Position numbers and translations under genes: made by a program | Assembly (NCBI RefSeq): GCF_026745355.1 | Contig: NC_079202.1 | Coordinates: forward strand, 4,658,173 to 4,722,172 | Reading direction: 5' to 3' | Length of the DNA stretch: 64,000 bases | From: Beta vulgaris subsp. vulgaris | Lineage: Eukaryota; Streptophyta; Magnoliopsida; Caryophyllales; Amaranthaceae | The notes under the pieces: generated by a model | What the model saw: only the letters and a program-made list of their open reading frames with translations | Database searches by the model: none | What the model was told of the DNA's origin: nothing | Part shown: positions 9,321-19,896 of the stretch, in pieces | Position numbering within the stretch: the first letter of the stretch is position 1 | Layout: every line of letters begins with the position of its first letter

Positions 9321-12300
9321 ATGGATAATGTACTATGTTGGAATGTGAGAGGACTAAACAGCAAGAAGAAGCAAATAGAGGTGAGGAATTTTTTAATTTC
9401 TCACCAAATTAGGCTGTTTAGTCTTCTGGAGACTAAGATAAAACATCACTCTCTTGGTGAGTTTTATCTTAATGTATGCCCTGGTTGGTGTATTACCACC
9501 AATAACAGTTGGCATGGAAATGGGAGAATAATTCTTGGGTGGTATCTTATTTTTGTTTATGTACTGAAATGTACAAGTCAAATGATCCACACTAAGATTG
9601 AGATCATTAATGGAGGTAGGAAATTTTTTTGTACATTTGTATATGGCCTTAATGATAGGCAACGTAGACAAGAGTTATGGTAGGATATAAAGAGTGTGGC
9701 TAGTGCTACTAAGCCTTGGATTATTCAAGGTGACTTTAATGCCCTGATGAATATGGAGGATAGAATAGGACAGACTGTCAGAACAAGGGAAATTTTAGAT
9801 ATGAAGAACTGTATGAATGATTGCCACATGAGGGAGCTGAAATCTTATGGGCAGTACTATACATGGAACAATAAGCAGGATGGTTTAGTTAGGGTGTTCT
9901 GTAAGTTGGATAGAATACATGGGAATGAAGTATGGTTTGATGAATGGCCACTCACTGAAGTCATTATACTAGCTGGGGGGAGTTTGATCACTGCCCTTTG
10001 CTACTGAAATCATGTACAGATCACCCAAAGAAGAAACCATTCAGGTTCTTCAAATATGTGGTGCAAGGCTGAGAGCTTCCACAACATTGTTAGAAGGATA
10101 TGGGAGAGAAGGATTGGTGGTACTAGCATGTTCCAAATAGTGTCTAAGCTGGAGATACTAAAGGCAGACTTGAAGTAACTGAATGTTAGTCAGTATGGTA
10201 ATGTTTCAGAGCTGAATTACCAATGTTACAATAAAATGATTGTAGCACAAAATGATCTTCACACTCGTCCTGAAGAAGCTATACTGAGAGCAAAAGAGAA
10301 GGAAGCTAGAGCGACTTACAACCTTGCTCATAGGAATTATGTCTTATTCTTAAATAAAAAGGCAAAGGTTCAGTGGGTGCAGGAGGGAGATGATAACACT
10401 AAAACTTTCCATCAAAGTATCAAGCTTCGAAGAATGCATAACAGAATCAACACTATAAAGAAAGAAGATGGGAGTTGGGCTAGTAATTCTGAAGAGGTTA
10501 TTGAGGCTTTCTTAGGATTCTATCAAAATCTCTTGGGTAGCAAGAATGACACTGCTAGGGTTGAACCAGCTGTTATTGCAAAAGGTCAAGTATTGACTAC
10601 AGCTCAACAGGAGGAGCTTTCTTTGATTTTCACTAGTGAAGAAATTAAAAATGCTCTATTTTCCATTCCTGATGACAAAGCTCCAGGGCTTGATAGGTAC
10701 TCTAGTTGTTTTTTCAAGCAAAGCTGGGACATAGTGGGGCTTTTTATGATTGATGCTATTCAAGACTTCTTTAGACATGGAAAGCTACTCAGGAAGGTGA
10801 ATGTTACTGCAATAACTTTGATTCCCAAAGTTAAAACTCCTGCTGCTGTGGGGGATTTCAGACCAATAGCCTGCTTCTCAGTCATATATAAAACCATAAT
10901 AAAGCTGATATGCTCAAAACTTGGTAAGATTTTACCAACTCTTGTTTCCCAGACTCAAGGAGCATTTATTAGTGGAAGAAGTATTATTAGTAATATTCTT
11001 CTCTGCCAAGACTTGCTGAAGAGATTTAGTAGAAGTAACAATCAAGTCAAAGGGCTGTTGATGAAGGTAGATTTAAGGAAAGCCTATGATTCCATAGAGT
11101 GGAGCTTATTCATGAGCTGCTGGACGCTTTACAGTTCCCTCCTCACTTTATTAAATGCATTATGTAATGCATCACCACACCAAGATTCACTCTTTTGATC
11201 AATGGTGGTCCAGAAGGTTTTTTTGCAGCTAAGAGAGGCTTGAGGCAGGGGGACCCCTTTCTCCCTCTTTTATTTGTTCTATGTATGGATTACTTGACAA
11301 GATCCTAAACTGCATAGGAGAACTGCAAGAATTTAAGTTCTTCACTGGATGTGCAAGTATGAAGGTCAATCATTTATGCTTTGCAGATGACTTATTGTTA
11401 TTCTACAAAGGGGAAGCTAAATCTGCTTATCTTTTATTCATTTATTGCAAGGGCTTTAGCTATTTTCTGAGTCTTCAGGGCTAAAAGCTAATAAAAGCAA
11501 ATCTGCCTTATATCACACTACCATGGAGGAAAGAGAGGTCACAAGGATAGAACAGTTCGTTGGGTTTGTCAAAGATGAGCTACCATTTAGGTACTTGGGG
11601 TTACCAATAAGCTCTAAATCATTCAAAGCTGCTGATTGTAAAGCTTTAGTTGACAAAATGACTTTAAGAATAAGAATGTGGAGCACCAGAAGCCTATCTT
11701 TTGCAGGGAGAGCTCAACTTATAAACTTAGTTTTGCTTATTGTGCATAGCTATTGGGCTCGGATCTTTGTACTTCCTGTTGATGTGCTAAACAAAATTAA
11801 TGAAGTGTGTAGACACTTCCTCTAGAGTGGGAAAGCTGATAGTGATAAAGCTGGGCACATTAGATGGGGTCTGGTGTGTACCAGTAAGAAGTATGGTGGC
11901 CTGTGCTTTAGAAACATCAAGTTGTGGAATAAAGTTGTTAGGGTAAACTAGTGTGGCATATTGGCAGCAACAAGGATGATTTATGGGTGAGGTGGATACA
12001 TGATGTATACATTAAGCACAATAACTGGTGGAAATACAAGGCTCCAGTATGAGCTAGCTGGATAGTGAAACATCTTTGTAAAGTGAGAGATGACCTCAGA
12101 GAGGTTGGGATGCAGAATTTGAATTCTGATCAACAGTATTCTATCAGTAAAGTGTACACTCAGTTGCTGGAGGAACAACCTATAGTGCCATAGGTAAAAG
12201 GTGTGTGGAATCGAATGTCATCGGCCAAACACAAGTTTATAAAATGGCTTGGGGCACATGATAGATTAAGTACAAAAGAGAGACTTTTCCAACGTCACAT

Positions 12301-12688
12301 CAGCCCTGATGATCAATGTTGTTTGTGTGGAAGTGAAACTGAGTCCACTGCACACCTCTTCTTTGGGTGTATTTTCAGTACAAAGTTACTGAAAGAGGCT
12401 CTTAGATGGATTGAAGTGCCCTATCAGAGGAGAACCTTGATACAATGGCTAAGTTGGACTCGAAGATATTACCATGGCTCAAAAGCAAGGAACCAAGTGC
12501 TATTAGCAGTGTTGGCTGCAACAGTTTACATGATCTGGAAAAATAGAAATGAGGTATTTTGGCTTACAAAAGTAAATAGCATTACATGTATAGCTATAGA
12601 GATCAAGTATATAGTTAAACATAGAATAAACATGTGTAATAGAGGAAAATGGAGTAGAAGAGATTGTACTTGGAGTAGCAGCTTATAA
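9321..12688 (+). pseudogene. LINE ORF2 (endonuclease, reverse transcriptase), broken
   Basis: The endonuclease begins LCWNVRGLN (about 9333) and includes the LLETKI motif and IQGDFNAL near 9723. A frame shifted from the preceding one near 9975 reads WGEFDHCPL, corresponding to the usual SDHSPL motif. The reverse transcriptase runs from about 10236: DDKAPGLD, GAFISGRSI, LLMKVDLRKAYDSIEW, RQGDP (out of frame, about 11240), and the active-site CFADDLLLFY near 11380. A zinc-binding CCLCGSETESTAHLFFGC lies near 12317. In-frame stops (for example near 9680, 11480, 11823) and frameshifts inactivate it. ORF2 would nick DNA and copy the LINE RNA at the insertion site. Confidence 0.85.
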
Positions 12689-12881
12689 GCTACTTTTTTG
12701 CCTCATGTGGCATGTTAGCTCCAGCTCCTCAATTGGAGTTTAGGTTGTTATGTTGATTGGAGTGAGCTTATAAAATTACTTACTTACCAAAAAAAAAAAA
12801 CACTAAAACACGGTGGAAAGAAAAAAAAAATACGCTAAAAAACATTGTAAGAAAAGACTAAAAAGTAAGGCAAAATTCAAT

Positions 12882-13417
12882 ACCAAGCAAGGCTTCGCTA
12901 GTGGTAAAGATTTGGCCTCATGACTTCAAGGCTATGGGATCAAATAGGGGTGATAATGAGCCTAACAAGCTTGCGAACAGTTCCGGCTCGACTCGATCAA
13001 AGCTCGGCTCGAGTTCGGACTCGACTCGAGATATAAACGAGCCAAGCTGAGCTAAGCAAAGCTCGGCTCGAAAAGCTCGTGAACAACTCAATTATTGTTT
13101 TATACTAAAAAAATATGTCATATTAATTGAAAAAATATTTTATGTCAAAAAATTATTTTAGACTAAGAAATTATTTATATATATTAAAAATTATACTGCC
13201 TCCGTCCTAGAATACTCTTTCCACTTATCAAGGCACGCAGTTTTGGATGATAAGTTATTGTTTGGTTATCAATGGTTATCAGTTTTAGTGGCTCTTTGGG
13301 GTGAGGTTTCCCTTACCATCCCTCGAAGGAGTCTAACTTGCAAACCTGACTGGTTAATTATACCTGTGCGAGGTGCCAGTTCAGTAGGGTCCTTCATCTT
13401 ACCAACTTAAAAAAAAC
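12882..13417 (+). mobile_element. SINE-like retroposon interrupted by other elements
   Basis: GCAAAATTCAAT occurs at 12870-12881 and 13418-13429, a 12-bp target duplication. The left part (12882-12951) is tRNA-like: GCTAGTGGTAAAGA resembles box A, and GGGATCAAAT resembles a truncated box B. The right part ends CATCTTACCAACTT followed by nine A. Between them sit a hAT-like left end (12952) and a Stowaway-like scrap (13196-13226, CTGCCTCCGTCCT), which explains the excess length. Nested insertions have destroyed the body. Confidence 0.55.
12952..13195. mobile_element. hAT-like element, left part
   Basis: Begins AGGGGTGATAATGAGCC directly after GGGATCAAAT. It contains the clustered, partly palindromic GCTCGGCTCGAG repeats typical of subterminal regions of plant hAT MITEs, then AT-rich filler. 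The right terminal repeat and the second copy of the 8-bp target were not found, so the element is incomplete or rearranged. Confidence 0.45.
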
Positions 13418-13666
13418 GCAAAATTCAATCCTAAAGCTAAAGAAAGAAGGCCGAAATATTACTTTTCAAACAGGTGGGCCGAGAATAATCAAAACAGGTG
13501 ACATACTGCTTATCATGTGTGAATTTTAGAGAAGGTTCATCAGTTTATCTAACTGTTCGGTATCTAAAAAGTTAACCAATAAATAACTTATAAACTCCCT
13601 ACCTTATATGTAAAAGGTGTACAAATAAAGGAAAGATCCTCCTATTATTGCTTTGACATAACTTAT

Positions 13667-13915
13667 AATAGTTAGTAAAAGTAGTATTATTTTATTTTAA
13701 GGAGAGAAAATGTGGGTCATGGACTCATGGTTAGAGTTGGTAAGTAATAATAAGAGTGGTATTATTTTATTTGGAGGAGATAAAGAGTGTAGTCCAATAG
13801 TTAAAATGTAGAATGATTAAAATAATAGTGGATCATATCCCAATATAGAAGTGTAAAGAGTATTCTGGGACAGATAAAAAAGGAAAGTGTAAAGAGTATT
13901 ATGGGACGGAGGGAG
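13667..13915. mobile_element. Stowaway-like MITE, left end degraded
   Basis: The right end is GGGACGGAGGGAG followed by TA at 13916-13917, the classic Stowaway terminus and target dinucleotide. The left terminal repeat is not recognisable. Internal text (GAGAGAAAATGTGGGTC) is typical of Tc1/Mariner-related plant MITEs. Its absence from copy B places the insertion after the duplication, or implies loss from B. Confidence 0.58.
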
Positions 13916-13975
13916 TATATCTTTATTTTTTGTTTTTTTGTTGTTAATTTATATATTTTTTGCCTAAAATATCAG

Positions 13976-14039
13976 GTATGATCCACCTTAATTGATAGAA
14001 AGATTCTTTCATTTTTCAGTGGAGACAATTGCAAAGCTC
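13976..14039 (+). pseudogene. BAHD exon 2 start, copy A (truncated)
   Basis: Follows the acceptor ATCAG at 13971-13975. Spliced to exon 1 it reads YDPP, then a TAA stop where copy B has CAA, then LIERFFHFSVETIAKL. The FFHFS frame is intact here but lost in copy B. After GCAAAGCTC the homology ends at the Copia LTR. The fragment is dead by a stop and by truncation. Confidence 0.78.
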
Positions 14040-14302
14040 TCAATTGTATTTTCAGAGAATGTGGCAATCCCAAAGTTGTTGCTGTCATTACACCCTAGAT
14101 TAATTATATAGACAGCTCATAGTATATTCACAACTACTACAAGACAAACTAGGAAATCAGTAGGAAATTGCCTAAGACGAATACCTTGACTGAAGGAAGA
14201 CAAAAACAAATAGGATCATACCTTATTACATCAGCAGGTGGGATGGACTATTACATCATGTTTATAAGGAATAAAAAGCCATATATTGCCATATTTCCAA
14301 CA
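14040..14302 (-). repeat. 3' LTR of the minus-strand Copia
   Basis: On the minus strand it starts TGTTGGAAATATGGCAATAT and is similar to 18831-19111 throughout its inner part. The outer end, next to BAHD exon 2, is poorly conserved, so the junction is uncertain by about 10 bp. A polypurine tract (TTGAGGGGAAG, complement of 14303-14313) abuts it. Confidence 0.8.
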
Positions 14303-14499
14303 CTTCCCCTCAAAATGAGAGTGAAGAGTGAGGCTGAGCCCCCATCTTGGACAGTAGATGTTGATGTTTAACAACTGGTAGACTCTTGGTGAGAATGTCT
14401 GCCAATTGGTCATGTGTAAAGACATACTCAGGTTTGATGACTTGTTTTGTTTACTTTGTCTATTACAAAGTGGCAATCCATCTCCACATTTGGTCTTCT

Positions 14500-14660
14500 C
14501 ATGGTGTCCATGATTAACAGCAATAGACAGAGCTGCTTGATTATCACACTTCAGAGTGATGAGCTTGGTGAACTTAATGCAAAAGTTCCTTGAGCAGCCG
14601 AGCGAGTCATACAACTTCACACGTAGTTATTGCCAAAGCTCTATATTGAGCCTCAGTAGT
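14500..14660 (-). pseudogene. Copia RNase H fragment
   Basis: The minus-strand frame contains LKCDNQAALSIAVNHGHHEK, the conserved CDN...A..IA.N...H..TKH block of Copia RNase H. Frame breaks lie on both sides. Confidence 0.75.
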
Positions 14661-15295
14661 GGATCTAGCCACCACGTTTTGCTTCTTAGTCTTCCATGAG
14701 ATAGGTGATTTTCCTAGCAAAACTCAGAAGTCAGTAGTTAATTCCCTTGACAAAGGGCATCATTCCCAATCACTATCTACTTAATATGCAGTGAGAACAG
14801 TTGCAGATAATGAAGCTGGAAGCACTCCCTACTCGGGATAACTTTTTAGACAGCTTAGGACACGTTTTGCAGATTGCATATGAACAATAGATGGTTTATG
14901 TATAAACTGTCTTAGAGTATGGAATGTAATGCAACATCAGGACTAAGGATTGTTAGGTAGATTAGCTTCCCAATAAGGTGCTGGTAGGGAGTTGGATCAG
15001 GCAAGTACTCCTATGAGTTAGCTCGGAGCTTCACATGTGGGTACATAGGAAGTTTGATCCCTTTGGCATGCAGTATGTGAAACTCTTTCAGTAGGTCCAT
15101 GACATAATTTTTCTGTGAGATACCCTGCATGACTTCTGTCTACTTCTATACCTAAGAAGTATCTGATGTTGCCTAAGTCCTTCATATGAAATTGAGGGAA
15201 CAGGAAAGTTTCACTTTGTTGATGTTAGCTTCATTGTCTCCTGCTATAAGCAGATAATCCACATAAGCTAGCACACTCACAAAGCCATTTTCATG

Positions 15296-15842
15296 TTACT
15301 TTGTGATCAATGAATAGTCAGCTTTAGATTGTAGGAACCCATAGTCTTTCAAGGTAATGGATAACCTGGCAAACCAATGCTTTGCTGCCTGGTGCAGTCC
15401 ATACAAAGATTTCTGAAGCTTGAATACTTGTTGATGAGAAGTATACTCCCCATTCCCTTTACTGATAGTAATTCCACGACCTGTGTACCCAAGAGGTGTA
15501 TGCATATACATATCCTCTTCAAGGGTGCCATGTAAAGAAGCATTTTTTACATCCATTTGGGTAGACTTTCCACTCTTTCAAGGCTCCTACAGCAAGTAAA
15601 GATCTCACAATGGTGAGTTTGGCTACATGAGCAAATGTTTGCTCATACTCAACACCTTTTTCTGTCGATTTCCAAGCTAGCACAACCGACCTTGATTTTT
15701 CTCTATCTATTGAGCTATCTTGATTAAACTTAGTTTTGTAAATCCATTTAAAGCCTATGGTTTTCTTTCTAGGAGGTAAGTTAGTGAGAGTCCAATTGTG
15801 TTTGTTCTCTAGAGCTTTGAGCTCTTCATTCATTGTATTCAC
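15296..15842 (-). pseudogene. Copia reverse transcriptase, broken
   Basis: Two overlapping minus-strand frames give the RVT_2 domain: KKTIGFKWIYKTKFNQD, EYEQTFAHVAKLTIVRSLL, then after a frameshift MDVKNASLHGTLEEDMYM and KLQKSLYGLHQAAKHWF. A degenerate YVDD-type active site (LAYVDYLLIAGD, with the second Asp replaced by Tyr) follows near 15250-15275. The enzyme would be inactive. Confidence 0.85.
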
Positions 15843-16600
15843 CCACTTGTCTTCTTGAACAACACTTCTAAAGTTTGTGGGGTTTGTGACTAATGTTACT
15901 TGGTTTACAAATTATGTGAATGCATTTGAAACTTCAGAATCTCCCACATTATGTAGAGTAGAAGGTTCAGGAGCCCTAGATTGTCTCCCTAACTTGGTCA
16001 CATAGTCAACTAGCTAGGTGGGTGGCTTGGTCACTTTACTTGATTTTCTTGTAGGTGATACAGGTGGTATTACAACATCAAAGGTATCAACTTCATGAGT
16101 GGGCATTGGTTCAGTTTCAATTCAGGTGCAGTGAAGTAATGTGGTTTAGGGGATGTAGGCTCATTTTGTGGTGTTTCAGGTTCATTTTCAAGAAATGTGT
16201 CTATTGGGAGATCACAGTCATTGTAGGTATGAGTAGTGCTTGGGTTAGGTTTAGGTGTAGGTAAAGGGTTAAGGTATTGAGTGTTCCTGTGTTTGTTGTA
16301 TAAGAAAAAACTCTCCACAAACTTTACCTCTCTAGATATGAAAGTTTGATTAGTTGTGAGGTTCAATAGTTTATACCCGTTTTTATCATTTGGGTATCCC
16401 TAAGAACAAGCATGGAACACCTCTAGTTAAGAACTTGTCTTTTTCTCTAGTTGGATTACTAGCAAAGACTAGGCATCCAAATATTTAAATGTGATGATAA
16501 GTAGGTTTCTTGTGAAGAGTTTTTCATAAGGGGTTAGGTTTTGAATGACAACACTAGAAAGTCAGTTAATCAAGTACATAGATGTCATTACACATTCACC

Positions 16601-16885
16601 CTAAAAGCTTAAGGGTAGGACTGCCTGCAGTCTAAGGGTTCTAGCCATTTCAAGCACATGTTTGTGCTTTATTTCCACCCTTCCATTCTGTTGGGGTCTG
16701 TCAACACAAGTAGTTTGGTGCACAATTCCTTTTTCAGCAAAAAATTCTCTACAAGGCCCATCATCAAATTTTAGGGCATTATCTGAGCTGATACTTTTGA
16801 TTGTTTCCCCAAATTGATTTTCAACAAAGTTGCTAAAATGTTTGATCACCTCTAGGCTTTCAGACTTAAGTTTCAACAAGTGCAC
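16601..16885 (-). pseudogene. Copia integrase core fragment
   Basis: The minus-strand frame has ISSDNALKFDDGPCREFF, HQTTCVDRPQQNGRVEIKHK and EMARTLRLQ, the second half of the DDE integrase core including the conserved PQQNGR segment and its Glu. The first Asp lies upstream in a broken frame. Confidence 0.82.
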
Positions 16886-17758
16886 CTAAGTAGCCATGGT
16901 GCGATCATCAACCAAGGTCATGAAGTACATGTGCTTATTTCTAGTGCACACTTTATATGGACCCCATATGTCCAAGTGCACTAACTCAAAAGTTTCATTG
17001 GCTATAATTCATATGCAGAGTATGAAAGCTTAGTAAATTTAGCCATAGGACATGTTAAACACACACACACTTTGATTGGTCAAAATTTCCAGGAATTCAA
17101 CCAATCATCCTCAATTTCTTTAGAGGTGCATGTCCTAATCTATTATGCCATAAAGAATAGTTTTCTTGTTTACTAGTTACATGATTAGCTTTCTTTATAC
17201 TAAGGTTCAATCTTCTTTCCACATTCAGGTTTTCTTCTTTCTTCTTTCTTCTCTTCATTTCTTTTCACATCTTCTTCTAGCATCTTCTTAGTTGGTACCT
17301 CCACCAAGAAATACAGGCCATTGTAAGCTCTTCGTACCCCTTTATTTCTCTGAGTATGTGACTCCTAAATCATTCAAATGTCATGACAAAACTTCACACT
17401 ACACTTGTTATGCAGCACAAGCTTGTTGACAAACAAAAGATTGTGTTCAGATTCAGGTACACATAAAATATCTTGCAGAATCAAACTATTTTTCAAGTGT
17501 ATGTCACCAACATGAGATATATGCACAACACTTCAATTAGGAAGATTAATGTTAGGTTTTCTGCAAATTTTACATCAACACCCAACATTTTTTCATCACA
17601 TATCATATGGTCAGAAGCCCCCGTATCTATTACTAGTTTTTCAAGTTAACAGAAGCAGAACAACAAGTTATCATACCTATAAACTCATATTCAATATCTT
17701 CTTTACTCTTTGATCCAACTCTGGAGCTAGTTGGCAAGAATTTCAGTAGCTGAGTTCT

Positions 17759-18704
17759 CTAATGTGGAGTGAGAACCTGGTTGTTTTCATGCCTTTCAGT
17801 TTGAGAATTTACTGCAAGTTTTTCAACATATCCCTTAGGTTTATTCCACCTATTTCCAAGACCACTTTTACCTTCTTCCTTTCCAGAGTACCTCATTTCT
17901 TTCTTGTTTTTAGGGTGAGTTTTAGGATAACCAACAATAGTCCAGCATACATCAGCTGTACACACTTTCATCTGCTGTCTCATGCTATACATGATAGATG
18001 ATTCAATGCTCAGTTTAGAGATATTCAAGATATCTCTTCCTATTGGAGAGTGGCATACACAGTCCCAACACTTGGAAGAGGGCTTTGCATGAGATAATTG
18101 CTTCTCTGAGCTTCATAGTTCTCATAAAGCCCATTTAAGAACTGAAAGAGTCTTTGTTCCTCCTTGTGAGCATTGAATGTCTCACAAACTCATTGACTTT
18201 AGGAGTCATTTCAGTGATGGGTGGCAAGATATTCAATGAGTCTTGCTCTTCCCAAAACCCCTTCATCATGATGTAATACTGATGTATTTTTATCCATTTT
18301 ATTTTGTTTCATACAGATCCTTTTCAAGTTTGTATTTTCTTGAACCATTTGTTACATTACACATAGATTAAAGATGATTCCATACCTCTTTAGTAGTTTT
18401 GTAGTATACAATAGTATTCTTGATCTGTTCTGAGACAGAAGTGTGGATCCAAGTTATCACCATGCTATTATAGGTCTCTCACTATTCACCCTTTGTTGTG
18501 TCTTCAGTCTCCTTCTACACCACTCCGGTTACAAAGCCCAGTTTTCCCTTTCCCGCAAAAGAGAAATTTCCATTGATTTGCGCCATGACTACCTATAATC
18601 ACCAGAGCCTTGAAGATTTTCTGTAGAGAATGAGTTTGGACCTTCAAATGGGTGTATGTATAGTGGTGTTGGATATTATAGAAACTAATTTTCTCTTTTG
18701 ACAT
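17759..18704 (-). pseudogene. Copia gag region, broken
   Basis: Minus-strand frames at 18504-18704 (beginning MSKEKISFYN) and 17759-18028 (basic, Lys-rich) occupy the gag position between the primer site and protease. The intervening portion is shifted. Gag would form the particle shell; the assignment is mainly positional. Confidence 0.6.
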
Positions 18705-18818
18705 TGTGGAAAATTTTCATGAATTTCACACTCTTGTATGAACTAAGGACAGATCAAAAACATGATCTTTGATTGCAACTTCACCTGATTTTTTTTAGGG
18801 CTTTTTACTAGTGCCACA

Positions 18819-18830
18819 GCTCTGGTACCA
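18819..18830 (-). promoter_or_regulatory. Primer-binding site of the minus-strand Copia
   Basis: The complement reads TGGTACCAGAGC, one base from the common Copia site TGGTATCAGAGC, which pairs with initiator Met-tRNA. It directly follows the LTR end CTCTTCA, which fixes the LTR boundary at 18831. Confidence 0.85.
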
Positions 18831-19111
18831 TGAAGAGCAAAATGAAACAAACAGAAAAGGATAATCTCAAAGTTACTGCGCTCATTACACCCTAGGTTGA
18901 TTATATAGACAACTCCTAGTACAATGACAACCACCACAAGACAAACTAGGAAATTAGTAGGAAATTGCCTAGGACTAATACCTTGACTAAAAGAAGACAA
19001 AAAAAAATACGACCACAGCCTATTACATCAGCAGGTGGGCAGAACAATTACATCATGTTTACTAGGAATATTAAGCCATACATTGTCATATATATTGCCA
19101 TATTTCCAACA
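18831..19111 (-). repeat. 5' LTR of the minus-strand Copia
   Basis: 281 bp. On the minus strand it runs from TGTTGGAAATATGG to GCTCTTCA with TG...CA ends. The next plus-strand base (19112) starts the intron copy B, so no separate 5-bp duplication exists on this side. Confidence 0.85.
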
Positions 19112-19278
19112 TAAATGGTATACAAATAAAGGAAAGATCCTCCTATTATCGCTTTGACATAAATTACATATCTTTTTTTTTATTAATTTATATATCTTTT
19201 TGGTTAAAATGTCAGGTATGATCCACCTCAATTGATAGAAAGATTCTTCCTTTTTCAGTGGAGACAATTGCAAAGCTC
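19112..19278 (+). repeat. Copy B of the duplicated intron-exon 2 junction
   Basis: Matches 13611-13666 plus 13916-14039. It carries the working-looking acceptor TGTCAG (19210-19215) and runs on into the complete exon 2. Differences from copy A include CAA versus TAA and a one-base deletion in the FFHFS codons. Confidence 0.82.
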
Positions 19279-19896
19279 AAATTAAGAGCTAACGAAGAAA
19301 TTTGCAATACCAACAAGGTCTCCTCTTTTCAAGCTCTTACTACATTTGTTTGGAGGTCTGTCATTCAAGCCAAAGGGTTAAACCCTAACCAACTAACCCA
19401 TTGCAAGTTAGCTGCAAACAGCCGGACAAGATTAGAGCCACCCTTTCCTGAAGAATACTTTGGAAACTTACTCTCAGTCCTAGTATCAACTACCAGAGTT
19501 GGTGAATTGCTCGAACAAAGCTTCGGGCAGACGGCCTTGTCATTGCACCAGTTAGTGGTGAATCATACAAACAAAGATGTTCACAATTTCGTACATTCAT
19601 GGTTCAAGTCTCCTTATAGCTTTAGATTTGATAGACTGTTGGCGAGGGAACCAAACAGCACAGTTCATGTAGGAAGCTCGCCGAGGTTTAACATATATGG
19701 GAATGAGTTTGCAGGACTTGGGAAACCAATTGTTGTTCGTAGTGGGTTCGCAAATAAGTTCGATGGGAAGCTGATCTTCTACCCAGGAAAGGAAGGAGGT
19801 GGAAGTATAGATGTGGAAATATGTTTACCATGTAATTCCATGAGAGCACTTGAAGTTAACGAGGAGTTCATGGTTGTTGTATCTTCTCCAAAATAG
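19216..19896 (+). pseudogene. BAHD acyltransferase exon 2, frameshifted
   Basis: After acceptor TGTCAG the frame joined to exon 1 reads RYDPPQLIERFF. Compared with copy A (TTCTTTCATTTTTCAG), this copy has TTCTTCCTTTTTCAG, one base shorter, so translation shifts and stops at 19283-19285. The correct BAHD frame resumes at SVETIAKLK and continues to TAG at 19894-19896: ISSFQAL-like VSSFQALTTFVWRS, then EEYFGN, and near the C-terminus YGNEFAGLGKPIVVRSG. The usual DFGWG motif is altered to EFAGLG, with an extra residue and no Trp. The C-terminal region is otherwise well kept. The lesion lies in a pyrimidine-rich run, so a sequencing or assembly error is possible. Confidence 0.85.

Larger units (their letters stand above)
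8032..12800 (+). mobile_element. Near full-length but inactive L1-type LINE
   Basis: The element sits between two copies of AAAAACACTAAAACAC (8016-8031 and 12796-12811), a 16-bp perfect target duplication that overlaps the 3' poly(A). It contains a 5' leader, ORF1 with a zinc knuckle, and ORF2 with endonuclease, reverse transcriptase and zinc-binding domains in the usual order. Many stops and frameshifts break both frames, so it cannot move itself. It is inserted in a unit that reads '...gcgttaaaaacactaaaacacgg' once the element is removed. Confidence 0.9.
13611..14039 (+). repeat. Copy A of the duplicated intron-exon 2 junction
   Basis: 13611-13666 plus 13916-14039 match 19112-19278 almost throughout, including 'acaaataaaggaaagatcct', the acceptor and the first 60 or so bases of exon 2. 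Copy A is interrupted by Stowaway-like sequence that copy B lacks. Copy A ends at GCAAAGCTC, where the Copia LTR begins; copy B starts where the other LTR ends. The pair thus flanks the Copia element as direct repeats of about 167 bp. Confidence 0.82.
14040..19111 (-). mobile_element. Copia LTR retrotransposon, minus strand, decayed
   Basis: Read on the minus strand: 5' LTR (complement of 18831-19111), primer-binding site, gag, protease, integrase, reverse transcriptase, RNase H, polypurine tract and 3' LTR (complement of 14040-14302). This domain order, with integrase before reverse transcriptase, defines Copia. All frames are broken. The LTRs differ at many positions by eye, so the insertion is old. 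The expected 5-bp target duplication is absent; instead the flanks are about 167-bp repeats of the BAHD junction. Confidence 0.88.

Noticed and set aside
13196..13915. A 720-bp Stowaway element, from matching ends CTGCCTCCGTCC and GGGACGGAGGGAG
   Set aside because: The left end lies inside a SINE bounded by its own duplication (12870/13418), and the interior includes the BAHD intron copy; two separate fragments fit better.
19258..19260. Start of a separate gene at 19258
   Set aside because: The codon is GTG inside BAHD exon 2; homology extends upstream to the acceptor at 19215.
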